64,000 nt of DNA, taken from contig NZ_QETK01000008.1 of assembly GCF_003105155.1 (NCBI RefSeq), positions 112,586-176,585 on the forward strand, written 5' to 3'. Below are positions 26,751-35,150 of this stretch, piece after piece. The notes under the pieces are model-generated. The model was given only the letters and a program-made list of their open reading frames with translations. It was not told the DNA's origin and did no database searches. Each line of letters opens with the position of its first letter. Within the stretch, counting starts at the first letter, position 1. The position numbers and the translations under genes were made by a program. Source of the DNA: Pseudomonas sp. SDI (GTDB lineage: Bacteria > Pseudomonadota > Gammaproteobacteria > Pseudomonadales > Pseudomonadaceae).

Positions 26751-26900
26751 ATGCGCCAAGTGGCGGTTGCCGACGTACATCTGGAGGGCCCTCGCTGGGA
26801 TATCACGACCTGCCACTTTGCGATGCCCGCCACCTTATCCATTGATAAAGCGGGGGTAAAGCCGCACTTTGTAGTTTTTGCGCAGCTCTTTCCCACCTGA
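26751..26900 (+). CDS. possible small protein, 49 residues
   Basis: A short frame starting at an ATG preceded by GGAGGGGGTG, an unusually strong ribosome binding site. The product begins MRQVAVADVHLEGPRWD and contains one Cys and several aromatic residues. It lies divergently upstream of mcrB. I do not recognise it; it could be the start of a lost gene. Confidence 0.35.
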   Translation: MRQVAVADVHLEGPRWDITTCHFAMPATLSIDKAGVKPHFVVFAQLFPT

Positions 26901-27062
26901 TGCTTAGTACATCATTTGGTTAGCTTAAATCTCTCGGCATGCTGATCAATGAACTGATTAACCTCTTGAAACTGACCCGCAAAGCAGCGGTGCCATACTA
27001 GCGTCTTCGCCTTGGCTGATCATTCGCCCTGGCCACCCTCTTCACCCTTTGCGGAACCACTC
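26901..27062. other. AT-richer spacer between the McrBC segment and the ABC exporter
   Basis: No gene is seen. The stretch is AT-richer than its neighbours, with TTAGCTTAAATC near 26920, and could be the right border of the McrBC segment plus the exporter promoter. Confidence 0.4.
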
Positions 27063-28916
27063 ATGCTGCAAATCTTCGAACGTCGCCTCGATCCCTTCCC
27101 GCCCGACGAAATCCCACCGCCTCCGGTCGGCCTGCTGCGCTTCCTCTGGGCCTGCACGCGCGGCGCCCGCGGTTATGTGTTGGCGCTTGCACTGCTGAGC
27201 GCCGGCGTATCGATTTACGAAGCCTGGCTGTTCGCCTTCCTCGGCCAGGTCGTCGACCTGCTCTCCACCTGGCAGGCAGGTGGTGCGGCAGACGGCGAGG
27301 AGCAGCGCGTGCTCTGGGGCATCGGCATCGTGCTGTTCACCAGCATCGGGCTGGTGGCGCTACGCACCCTGGTTCAGCACCAGGTCCTGGCGATCAATTT
27401 GCCGTTGCGCCTGCGCTGGGACTTCCACCGCCTGATGCTGCGGCAGAGCCTGTCGTTCTTTTCCGACGAGTTCTCCGGTCGGGTGACCACCAAAGTGATG
27501 CAGACAGCGCTGGCGGTGCGCGAGGTGCTGTTCACCGTGATCGAAATCGCCCCAGGCATCGGCGTGTATTTCATTGCCATCATCGCACTGGCCGGTGGCT
27601 TCGCGCTCAAGCTGATGCTGCCGTTCATTGCCTGGGTCGCGCTGTTCGGGCTGGCCATGCTGTACTTCGTGCCGCGCCTGGGCCAGGTCGGCCAGGAGCA
27701 GGCCAACGCCCGCTCGTCGATGACCGGGCGCATCTCCGACGCCTACACCAATATCACCACGGTGAAGCTGTTCTCCCATTCCAAGCGTGAAGCGCATTTC
27801 GCCCGCGCTGCGATGGAGGATTTCAAGCAAACCGGCTTCCGCCAGATGCGCCTGGTCAGCCAGTTCGAGATCGTCAACCAGGCGCTGGTGGTGGCCCTGA
27901 TCATTGGCGCAGGCGGCTATGCCCTGTGGTTGTGGCACCGGGGCGAAGTCGGCACCGGCGCGGTGGCAGCGATTACCGCCATGGCCCTGCGCATCAACGG
28001 CATGTCGCACTGGATCATGTGGCAGATGACCTCGCTGTTCGAAAACATCGGCACCGTGCAAGACGGCATGGCCACCCTGACCCGTGGTCCGAAGGTGCAA
28101 GACGCGCCCAACGCCAGCGTGCTGAAGACTGCCGGCGGCGCGGTGAGCTTCGACAAGGTGAGCTTCAACTACAACGGTGAGCGCCAAGTGCTCGATGGCC
28201 TGAGCCTGAACATTCGCGCCGGCGAAAAAGTCGGCCTGGTCGGCCGCTCCGGTGCCGGCAAGTCGACGCTGATCAACCTGTTGCTGCGCTTCTACGACGT
28301 CGACAAGGGCGTGATTCGCATCGACGGGCAGAACATCGCCGAGGTCACGCAAGACAGCCTGCGCAGCGCCATCGGCATGGTGACCCAGGACACCTCCCTG
28401 CTGCACCGCACGATCCGCGACAACATCGCCTACGGCCGTCCCGAGGCCAGCGACGCGCAAATCCGCCACGCCGCGGCCAATGCCCAGGCTGACGGATTCA
28501 TCCGTCAACTCAGCGACCAGCACGGCCATAGCGGCTACGATACCCTGGTCGGCGAGCGTGGCATCAAGCTGTCGGGCGGGCAACGCCAGCGCATCGCGAT
28601 TGCCCGGGTGATGCTCAAGAACGCGCCGATTCTGCTGCTGGACGAGGCCACCAGCGCCCTCGACTCCGAGGTCGAAGTGGCCATTCAGGAAAGCCTGGCG
28701 GAAATGATGGAAGGCAAGACCGTGATCGCCATCGCCCATCGGCTGTCGACCATCGCAGCGATGGACCGGCTGATCGTCATGGACGAGGGGCGCATCGTCG
28801 AGCAAGGCACGCACGCCGAGCTGCTCGGCAGAAATGGCACCTATGCGCGGCTGTGGCAGCACCAGAGTGGCGGGTTCCTCGGTGAAGATCAGGGGGTAGC
28901 GCAGGTTGAGGAGTAG
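27063..28916 (+). CDS. ABC exporter, fused permease and ATPase
   Basis: A 617-residue MsbA/MdlB-like half transporter. Six membrane helices occupy roughly residues 35-320. The nucleotide-binding domain has Walker A GRSGAGKST, signature LSGGQRQR, Walker B ILLLDEATSALD and a switch histidine in AIAHRLST. It would work as a homodimer in the inner membrane. The ATG at 27063 is chosen because the protein begins MLQIFERRLDPFP like its relatives. The substrate is unknown. Confidence 0.9.
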   Translation: MLQIFERRLDPFPPDEIPPPPVGLLRFLWACTRGARGYVLALALLSAGVSIYEAWLFAFLGQVVDLLSTWQAGGAADGEEQRVLWGIGIVLFTSIGLVALRTLVQHQVLAINLPLRLRWDFHRLMLRQSLSFFSDEFSGRVTTKVMQTALAVREVLFTVIEIAPGIGVYFIAIIALAGGFALKLMLPFIAWVALFGLAMLYFVPRLGQVGQEQANARSSMTGRISDAYTNITTVKLFSHSKREAHFARAAMEDFKQTGFRQMRLVSQFEIVNQALVVALIIGAGGYALWLWHRGEVGTGAVAAITAMALRINGMSHWIMWQMTSLFENIGTVQDGMATLTRGPKVQDAPNASVLKTAGGAVSFDKVSFNYNGERQVLDGLSLNIRAGEKVGLVGRSGAGKSTLINLLLRFYDVDKGVIRIDGQNIAEVTQDSLRSAIGMVTQDTSLLHRTIRDNIAYGRPEASDAQIRHAAANAQADGFIRQLSDQHGHSGYDTLVGERGIKLSGGQRQRIAIARVMLKNAPILLLDEATSALDSEVEVAIQESLAEMMEGKTVIAIAHRLSTIAAMDRLIVMDEGRIVEQGTHAELLGRNGTYARLWQHQSGGFLGEDQGVAQVEE

Positions 28917-28979
28917 GTTGTCAGCGCTTAGCGACGTGAGTTCCTGTCGCCCCCACCCGGGGAATGCAGGCAGTATGAA

Positions 28980-29308
28980 ATGGCCTTGTTCCACCCTTGT
29001 CACAGTTCGCGGCGATTGCCTCAACGTGGTCGCGGAAAATCAATGCCGGCTTTTACGATCTGTTCTCCAACCTGGATAGCCTCTACGGCGACGATGTGGC
29101 CGGCGAGATCCGCAGCCAGGCACAAGGGCGTACTGGTCGATATCGTCGACGTTGCCATCCGCGGCCTGATGAACAAGAAACTGACGATGTTCAAGGCAGC
29201 ACGCTGGAGGTGGTGCGGGCCCAGAGCAACAAGGGCGCAGTGCCCACCGCAGGGCACCTTCCTGACCTTCGCATGCGCGCTCGGTGCGCCGGGCAAGACG
29301 CTCGCTTA
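28980..29308 (+). pseudogene. decayed unidentified gene
   Basis: Coding-like fragments occur in two frames. One frame reads KINAGFYDLFSNLDSLYG then DDVAGEIRSQAQG. The other continues VLVDIVDVAIRGLMNKKL then TMFKA. They join near 29130 as if by a one-base shift, and further breaks follow towards 29300. Neither frame has a convincing start. I do not recognise the family. Confidence 0.35.
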
Positions 29309-30439
29309 GTTCCCCATCACCTGGTCCAGCGCCTGCTCCAGGGTGCCGACCGTGCGCTCGATATTGTGCAGATTCTCAAGCCCGAACAGGCCGATGCGAA
29401 AGGTCTGGAAATCGGCCGGCTCGTCGCACTGCAACGGCACCCCTGCGGCGATCTGCAGACCGTGGTTGGCAAATTTCTTGCCGCTCTTGATATCGGCATC
29501 GTCGGTGTAGCTCACCACCACGCCTGGGGCCTGAAAGCCGGTTGCAGCCACGCTGTTGAAGCCTTTGCCAGTCAACAGTGCACGCACCCGATCGCCCAGC
29601 GCCTGCTGTTCAGCGCGGAGCTTGTCGAAACCATAGGCTTGCATCTCTTTCATCACCTCGTTGAATCGCGCGAGGGCGTCGCTGGGCATGGTCGCATGGT
29701 AGGCATGCCCGCCCTGTTCGTAGGCCTGCATGATCTGCAGCCACTTTTTCAGGTCGCAGGCGAAGCTGCTGCTTTGCGTCTGCTCGATACGCGCCAAGGC
29801 CAAAGCACTGAACATCACCAGGGCGCAGCAGGGCGAGGCACTCCAGCCCTTCTGCGGTGCACTGATCAGCAGGTCGACTGCACATTTGTGCATATCAACC
29901 CAGATCGTGCCCGAGGCGATGCAGTCCAGCACGAACAGGCCACCCACCGCATGCACGGCGTCGCCAACGGCCCGCAGGTAGTCGTCAGGCAGGATAATCC
30001 CCGATGAGGTTTCCACATGGGGGGCGAAGACAATCTGCGGCTTCTGCGCCTCAATGGCTGCCAGCACTTCGTCCAGAGGCGCTGGCGCGTAGGCCACCTG
30101 GCGGCCCGTGTCGACCGGCCGGGCCTTGAGTACCGTGGTGGCCGCCGCAATGTTGCCCATCTCAAGAATCTGGCTCCAGCGATAACTGAACCAGCCGTTG
30201 CGTATCACCAGGCATTGCTGATCGCTGGCAAACTGTCGCGCCACCGCCTCCATGCCGAATGTGCCGCTGCCCGGGACCACCGCTACGCCTTGGGCGTTGT
30301 AGACCTGTTTCAGGGTGCCAGAAATGTTCTTCATCACGCCTTGAAACGACTGCGACATGTGGTTGAGCGAGCGGTCGGTGTAGACCACCGAGTACTCGAC
30401 CAGCCCCTCAGGATCAATACTGGGATATAGCTTCGACAT
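29306..30439 (-). CDS. class V aminotransferase
   Basis: A 377-residue PLP-dependent enzyme of the alanine-glyoxylate / serine-pyruvate aminotransferase fold. It has GSGTFGMEAVARQF (phosphate cup), LFVLDCIASGTIWVDM (the aspartate that binds the PLP nitrogen lies here) and SAPQKGWSAS with the probable Schiff-base lysine. The frame runs upstream to 30607, but the ATG at 30439 has GGAG before it. It stands alone, so the substrate cannot be fixed. Confidence 0.88.
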   Translation of the reverse strand: MSKLYPSIDPEGLVEYSVVYTDRSLNHMSQSFQGVMKNISGTLKQVYNAQGVAVVPGSGTFGMEAVARQFASDQQCLVIRNGWFSYRWSQILEMGNIAAATTVLKARPVDTGRQVAYAPAPLDEVLAAIEAQKPQIVFAPHVETSSGIILPDDYLRAVGDAVHAVGGLFVLDCIASGTIWVDMHKCAVDLLISAPQKGWSASPCCALVMFSALALARIEQTQSSSFACDLKKWLQIMQAYEQGGHAYHATMPSDALARFNEVMKEMQAYGFDKLRAEQQALGDRVRALLTGKGFNSVAATGFQAPGVVVSYTDDADIKSGKKFANHGLQIAAGVPLQCDEPADFQTFRIGLFGLENLHNIERTVGTLEQALDQVMGN

Positions 30440-30771
30440 GCGGTGACTCCTTTGGCAAAGATGTCCGTGGCACCGACCCTGCCCCAAGCCCTGGCAAATA
30501 ACAAGATGACTCAGGCTGTAGTCGTAATCGGCATTTGGCACCCCGCCCTGCAACCACCGGCCGCCGGATGACCCGGCTGATCGCCCCGCCGAGGGTGTTG
30601 GGGCCATACATAGGCGGACTTTATCGGACCACGACCGCCCTAGGCCATCGTCAACCGACGCTCACAAAAAGGAAAAGCAGGATGGCGCAATGCCAACCGT
30701 CGCGAATCCTAGCGCTGTTCACAGGAAGCGGCACGCTGTATGAAAAAACATATAGCGCTAGAAGCTACCGC
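30440..30771. other. intergenic region between aminotransferase and phospholipase D genes
   Basis: Both flanking genes are on the minus strand. No supported gene is seen. TAGCGCT near 30709 and AGCGCTA near 30755 form an inverted pair around a TATG-A6-CATA palindrome, which could be the terminator of the phospholipase D-like gene. The left part would hold the aminotransferase promoter. Confidence 0.45.
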
Positions 30772-32463
30772 TCAACCCGCAAAATAGCGCCGGCGCTTCG
30801 AACGGTAGTTCGCTGGGTCCAGGTGTGCAGGCAGCCATTGAGCTGCCTTTTCCTTCAGATAATTCCCGGTATTCGCGGGGCTTTTCTGGTACTTCGCCGA
30901 CAGGTAGCGGGCGTAGTGGTGATCGAAGAGGCGCATGAACTCACCGAAATAGATATCCGCAACCCGGGTGTCACCCTGGATGACCAGCATGTTCTCGTCA
31001 TTCGAGGTTTGCGACGCACTGCTGAAGTTCGCCGAACCGGTGACCACGGTAGGCTGCTCACCCAACGGATCGACCAGCAGGTATTTGGTGTGGATATAGT
31101 CGTTGGTGTTGAGCGGGTTATCCCGTTCGCGCAGCGCATTTACCAGCACGTTGTCTTTGCCGAGATAGCCGCCAGACGCAAAGATAACGTCGCCATCGGT
31201 GCCAATATCCTCCGTCGCAGCGAGGGCATCGTCCTTGACGATGTAGCGCAGTACGTCGTTCTGCTTGCGAAACACGCCCTGCAGCTCCTTGGCAATGTCG
31301 AACCCCGCAGTGAAGCACACCAGTTGCCTGGCGCTATCGGCCAGGTTCGCGTACCACTGCAGTGTCTTCTCGGCCTGTGGCGTGTCCTTGGTCTCGCGAG
31401 GGCTGAACAACGGATAGGTACCCGGCTTTAACGGCAGAGCGGGAATCGGCGTTGCCTGGGCATTGGGCCCCTGTAGATCGGCGACGCTGAGATTGCGCTG
31501 CAGGCGTGTCCAGTAATCGAGGTAGTGCCCGGCGATGTCAGGGTCGTGAACCACATGCCCCACATTCGACTGACCGAAGATGCCCCCGGCCGAGATGTTG
31601 GTCGACCCCGTCCACACGCTCACCGGTTTACCGTGCTCCAGCAGCACGATGAACTTGTTGTGGCGGATGCCCGTGCTGACCGTTCGCGGATGCACGAATG
31701 CGCTCAGGTTCGCCTGTTCGATGGTGGCCTGGTTGCCGGCCTTATACTTGCTCGCTGCGTCAAAAACGATCTGCACATCGCCTTCGTCTGCGGCCTCACG
31801 CAGCGCCTGGGCAACGGGCAGGTAATGGAACTCGTAAAACGCGACACGCAGGCCCATGCCTTTTCTGGCGCCGCGTTTGATGAAGGCAAGCAGGGCTTCG
31901 TAGAGGCCGCGGGAAAGCCATTTCATCGGTTCTGACGCCGGCTTGTCAGGGTCGGGGGCGACGTTCCGGAACTCCCGCGCATAGGCCTGTGAGCCGATCA
32001 CACCGCGGTTGAAATAAACCTCGTGCTGTGTGCCTTCGCCAGCAGGCACCAGGGTCGGCTCGCAGCGAATCCGTACCGAAACCCCCAGGACCTCGTCGAG
32101 CCGAGGCTGGTTGGGCGTGCCGAAAACTGGCCGCACCGTGTACTCGTAGTCGTCGCCTGCGGCGACCGTGTAGTCGGCCCACAGAAAACTCTGCACGGGG
32201 TGTGCGCTGGTTGGCACCAGCGTGCCCCTGGGCAAGGCCTGGTCCACATCCTGGAAACGCTTGAGGCCTCGCAGGTAGTCGCCGGTTTGCGGCTTCCCGG
32301 CGGCGTCGAACGGCTGGCGATACACGGCAAAACCCAGCAGGTTGTGCTCCCCCTGCAACGCCGCAATATCTGGCTGGACCACGAAGTCCCAGGCCAGGAC
32401 CACGACATGGGTCCCGGCAATGGCGCGGATGCGCAGGTAGTGACCGGTGGCACTGGCTCGCAT
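30772..32463 (-). CDS. phospholipase D-like protein with two HKD motifs
   Basis: A 563-residue protein. The first HKD motif reads RHNKFIVLLEHGKPVSVWTGSTN (His268, Lys270), and the second is IHTKYLLVDP followed by VVTGSANFSSAS near residue 453. Both catalytic halves look intact, so phosphodiesterase activity on lipid or nucleic acid is likely. No signal peptide is seen. The first 130 residues are a beta-rich region that resembles a fibronectin-type module. It lies 21 bases downstream of the RNase T2 gene and is probably co-transcribed with it. Confidence 0.87.
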   Translation of the reverse strand: MRASATGHYLRIRAIAGTHVVVLAWDFVVQPDIAALQGEHNLLGFAVYRQPFDAAGKPQTGDYLRGLKRFQDVDQALPRGTLVPTSAHPVQSFLWADYTVAAGDDYEYTVRPVFGTPNQPRLDEVLGVSVRIRCEPTLVPAGEGTQHEVYFNRGVIGSQAYAREFRNVAPDPDKPASEPMKWLSRGLYEALLAFIKRGARKGMGLRVAFYEFHYLPVAQALREAADEGDVQIVFDAASKYKAGNQATIEQANLSAFVHPRTVSTGIRHNKFIVLLEHGKPVSVWTGSTNISAGGIFGQSNVGHVVHDPDIAGHYLDYWTRLQRNLSVADLQGPNAQATPIPALPLKPGTYPLFSPRETKDTPQAEKTLQWYANLADSARQLVCFTAGFDIAKELQGVFRKQNDVLRYIVKDDALAATEDIGTDGDVIFASGGYLGKDNVLVNALRERDNPLNTNDYIHTKYLLVDPLGEQPTVVTGSANFSSASQTSNDENMLVIQGDTRVADIYFGEFMRLFDHHYARYLSAKYQKSPANTGNYLKEKAAQWLPAHLDPANYRSKRRRYFAG

Positions 32464-32484
32464 GGCAGCATCCTTCCGAGGGTA

Positions 32485-33255
32485 TTACAGGTTGGGGGTT
32501 CTGACCCTGATCTGTTGACCGTCTGGGGTACCGCCCTTTGGGCAAGCCATGGGGGCGAGGTCCTTGTCCAGGCAGACCCACAATTCCTTGAGCCGGTTAT
32601 CCGAGGCCACCGAAACCCGCAGGCTCTCTGCCGGCAGCGTCGGGTTGAGCGCCAGGAAGGCCTGCTTGATATCAAGCACCTTGGCGTTCACCAGCTTATT
32701 TGGGCCAGGGTTGCTACCGAGCATTTCTTGCGTGGTGGGGCGGTGTAGCGTGCCGTATACCTTCTGGATATCGGCAAAATAGCGCTCCGGCGATGACCAG
32801 CCGCAGGTCCCATGGGCTTGCCATTCGTTTTGCATGAGGTCCGCCCCGGGCATCATGCAGAGGTGCTGCTTGACCAGCGGGGCGGGTAGCGAGCCGACCG
32901 TCTGGCAGTTGCGTGGGTGGTCCTGATAGTCCTTGGCATGCCCGTTCTGGGGCCAGAGGCCATGCACCACCCATTCGAATCGATTCCCGGAAAAGCACTG
33001 GAAGGCGTGCTTGGCCCTTATCTCCTTGGACTTGTTGCGCATTCCTTCGCAATGTTCCGGCGACCAGGACAACACCAGCGCCAGATAGTCCGTGGGGCGG
33101 TCATCGTTGACGTAATCCACCGGCCGTGCTGGCGCGGGCTCCACGGTGTCAGGCAACGCGCAGATTTCCTGCGCAACGGCGTGTGGGGCCAAGGCTACCA
33201 ACACAGCCCAAAGCACTGAGTGTACCCACCTTGATGATTGCGGTTTCGATCCCAT
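32485..33255 (-). CDS. secreted RNase T2-family ribonuclease
   Basis: A 256-residue protein with a signal peptide (VLWAVLVALAPHAVAQ). Both conserved catalytic segments are present: WVVHGLWPQNGH with the first histidine, and NEWQAHGTC with Glu and the second histidine. Several cysteines suit disulfides in the periplasm or outside the cell. The ATG at 33255 is preceded by GGGAGG. It is upstream of, and probably in an operon with, the phospholipase D-like gene. Confidence 0.92.
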   Translation of the reverse strand: MGSKPQSSRWVHSVLWAVLVALAPHAVAQEICALPDTVEPAPARPVDYVNDDRPTDYLALVLSWSPEHCEGMRNKSKEIRAKHAFQCFSGNRFEWVVHGLWPQNGHAKDYQDHPRNCQTVGSLPAPLVKQHLCMMPGADLMQNEWQAHGTCGWSSPERYFADIQKVYGTLHRPTTQEMLGSNPGPNKLVNAKVLDIKQAFLALNPTLPAESLRVSVASDNRLKELWVCLDKDLAPMACPKGGTPDGQQIRVRTPNL

Positions 33256-33427
33256 AATGACCTCCCTGGCCCACCACGTAGCGTTGCCTCGTTGCCCAAT
33301 ACAATGCCGCACGTACAGGCCGGCGCCTGTGAATCAGGATAGAGGCAAATGGCCAGGCTTCAAGTCGGACGGCGAACGCCCTCCCACACAGGCCGGGCTG
33401 GGGAAATCTACGGGCTGATGGGCGCCG

Positions 33428-34069
33428 TCACCAGCGCAACAACCGCGGCCCCAGCACGCCGCCCAGGACGGTCGGCAAGGACATGCCCAGCAGGTACCAG
33501 GTGCCCCAGAACGGCACTTCCATTTCCGGGCAATGCAGGCAATAGGCCAGAGTTGCGCTGGAGCCTGCAAGCAAGCCACCGGCAGCGCCAGCCTGGCGCA
33601 ATCGCGTCGGCGCAAGGCCGCGCAAGGCCCAGAACACCGCAATCAACACCGGCACCGACAGGAGCGCGATGTTCATCGCGCAGGTGCGCCAGGTGCGCCC
33701 GAAAATCAGCTCGGCGCGCGCCTCGACGGGCGCACCGAAGAGCACCAGCGCCGCCCCGAGCCATACCAGTGCCAGCGGCAAGCCGAGCAGCCCCCACACC
33801 ACTCCGCCGTTGACGCCAGGCCTGGCCAGCCGTTGCGTCAGCCACAGCCCGAGCAGCGCCAGGCTGCCGGGCAGCGCAACCTTGGCCCAGAACAGCGGCA
33901 TCCGCGCCACCTCGGCAAGGTCACTGCGCACACCGTAGAGGGTCACGATCAGCAGCAGCGCTGCCAGCATTCCGCCCAGCAAGGCCAGCACCAGACGCCG
34001 CCCCAGCGCATGTCGGTCCACCGGCCCTTCTGCGGTGGCCAGCAGGGTGATCAGTTCATCGGTCTTCAT
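33428..34069 (-). CDS. nrsF: NrsF/DUF1109 membrane anti-sigma factor
   Basis: A 213-residue protein with six hydrophobic segments and a short cytosolic N-terminus (MKTDELITLLATAEGPVDRHA). This is the DUF1109/NrsF architecture known to hold a SigF-type ECF sigma factor at the membrane. The C-terminal part carries CLHCPE, a cysteine pair that could sense metal or oxidation. The ATG at 34069 overlaps the end of the sigma gene by 14 bases; a TTG at 34087 is also in frame. Confidence 0.88.
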   Translation of the reverse strand: MKTDELITLLATAEGPVDRHALGRRLVLALLGGMLAALLLIVTLYGVRSDLAEVARMPLFWAKVALPGSLALLGLWLTQRLARPGVNGGVVWGLLGLPLALVWLGAALVLFGAPVEARAELIFGRTWRTCAMNIALLSVPVLIAVFWALRGLAPTRLRQAGAAGGLLAGSSATLAYCLHCPEMEVPFWGTWYLLGMSLPTVLGGVLGPRLLRW

Positions 34070-34643
34070 CGTTTTCACGGCCTCCAATTAGCCTGGCCAA
34101 CGCCTTGAGCCCACGGTGTATGCCTACCTTGACCGCCGCGCTGGACAGCCCGGTAATCCGTGCGGTCTCCTCCACCGACAAGCCCTCGAGTTTAACGTGC
34201 ACGATGGGCAAGCGCTGGCGCTCCGGCAAGCGTTCCAGCAGCTTGCCGAGATCGCGGCTGGCCTGGGCTGGCGCCTCATCGCTGGCGGCAAACAGGTCGC
34301 TGTCGTCGTCCAGCAGGTCGTGCAGTGCATCGCGGTGCGCATAGCGGCGCAGGTAGTCGGCCAGTTTGTAACGGGCAATCGCCTGGACCCACACCGTCAG
34401 CGGCTGCTGCGGTTGGTAGGTATGCCGCGCGTTATGCACCGCCAGCAGTACCTCCTGCAACACGTCTTCGACCTCGGCCGGACGTTGCTGCAAGCGCCGC
34501 CGAAGGAAGCCGCGCACATGCAGCGCCAGCGCCGCGAGAAACTCGCGGTACGCCGCGGCATCGCCGGCAAGCCCACGCAGCAGCAAGGTTTGCAACTGCT
34601 TCTCGCGGGTAGCGAGCACGTCCTGTGAGTTAGTTCGTTGCAT
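34056..34643 (-). CDS. sigF: ECF sigma factor, SigF-like
   Basis: The frame encodes up to 195 residues with a region 2 (DVLQEVLLAVHNARHTYQ, VWVQAIARYKLADYLRR) and a region 4 helix-turn-helix (LSVEETARITGLSSAAVKVGIHRGLK). It is paired with NrsF and divergent from the bufferin operon, as in Caulobacter-type SigF systems. A GTAACC-N16-CGAA promoter overlaps the ATG at 34643. Transcripts from that promoter would therefore miss this start and would need the GTG at 34619 or a later TTG. Either the real start is internal or a second promoter exists. Confidence 0.87.
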   Translation of the reverse strand: MQRTNSQDVLATREKQLQTLLLRGLAGDAAAYREFLAALALHVRGFLRRRLQQRPAEVEDVLQEVLLAVHNARHTYQPQQPLTVWVQAIARYKLADYLRRYAHRDALHDLLDDDSDLFAASDEAPAQASRDLGKLLERLPERQRLPIVHVKLEGLSVEETARITGLSSAAVKVGIHRGLKALARLIGGRENDEDR

Positions 34644-34659
34644 TGGCCGCCTGGGTTAC
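34634..34659 (-). promoter_or_regulatory. SigF-type promoter for the sigma gene (autoregulation)
   Basis: On the minus strand GTAACC (34659-34654) is followed after exactly 16 bases by CGAA (34637-34634). This is the pattern described for Caulobacter SigF. The -10 element lies inside the first codons of the annotated sigma gene. Confidence 0.65.
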
Positions 34660-34777
34660 ACCATCAGTGATTTTCTTTTTATCGAACCATAGTCGCCGCC
34701 GTGTTGGAAAGCCTACCCCTACACCCCCAGCGTCCCTCGGCGGTCCGCGGTCACTCGAAAAAAAGTTTTCCGCTGCT

Positions 34778-34803
34778 GTAACCGAATCCACGATCGCCGC
34801 GAA
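34778..34803 (+). promoter_or_regulatory. SigF-type promoter for the bufferin operon
   Basis: GTAACC at 34778-34783 and CGAA at 34800-34803 are separated by exactly 16 bases. They lie 56 bases before bufA. The same elements and spacing occur on the other strand before the sigma gene. Confidence 0.72.
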
Positions 34804-34858
34804 CTACTCCATGAGCCGCCGGTAATTTGCCGCGGCCCCATCCTCAGGAGTCAACCTC

Positions 34859-35134
34859 ATGAAAGCACTTGCCCTCACCACTGCGGCCCTGGCCCTCGCC
34901 ACACTGGCTGGCACCGCCATGGCCGACACCTCCAGCAATGGCGCCGCCATGGAGAAATGCTATGGCGTGGCCATGGCCGGCAAGAACGACTGTAAGGCCG
35001 GAGCCGGTACCACCTGCGCCGGCAGTGCCAAGAAAGACTACGACGCCATGCACTGGAAGAACGTCCCGGCTGGCACCTGCACCTCGATCAAGACCCCCAA
35101 TGGAATGGGCTCGCTCACCCCGGCCAAGTCCTGA
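34859..35134 (+). CDS. bufA1: bufferin precursor peptide (DUF2282)
   Basis: A 91-residue precursor with a signal peptide ending near AMA-DTSS. Four cysteines follow in the bufferin pattern: [17 protein letters not shown], then [13 protein letters not shown], then PAGTCTSI. In this family an MNIO enzyme converts some of the cysteines to 5-thiooxazoles, and the exported peptide binds copper. It is first in the operon, with BufB, BufC and DoxX genes directly after it and an ECF promoter before it. Confidence 0.92.
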   Translation: MKALALTTAALALATLAGTAMADTSSNGAAMEKCYGVAMAGKNDCKAGAGTTCAGSAKKDYDAMHWKNVPAGTCTSIKTPNGMGSLTPAKS

Positions 35135-35150
35135 GCGGAGGCTGCCGACC

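Noticed and set aside
27360..29024. 554-codon frame on the minus strand opposite the ABC exporter
   Set aside because: It is a high-GC mirror of the exporter, His- and Gln-rich, without motifs or a ribosome binding site.
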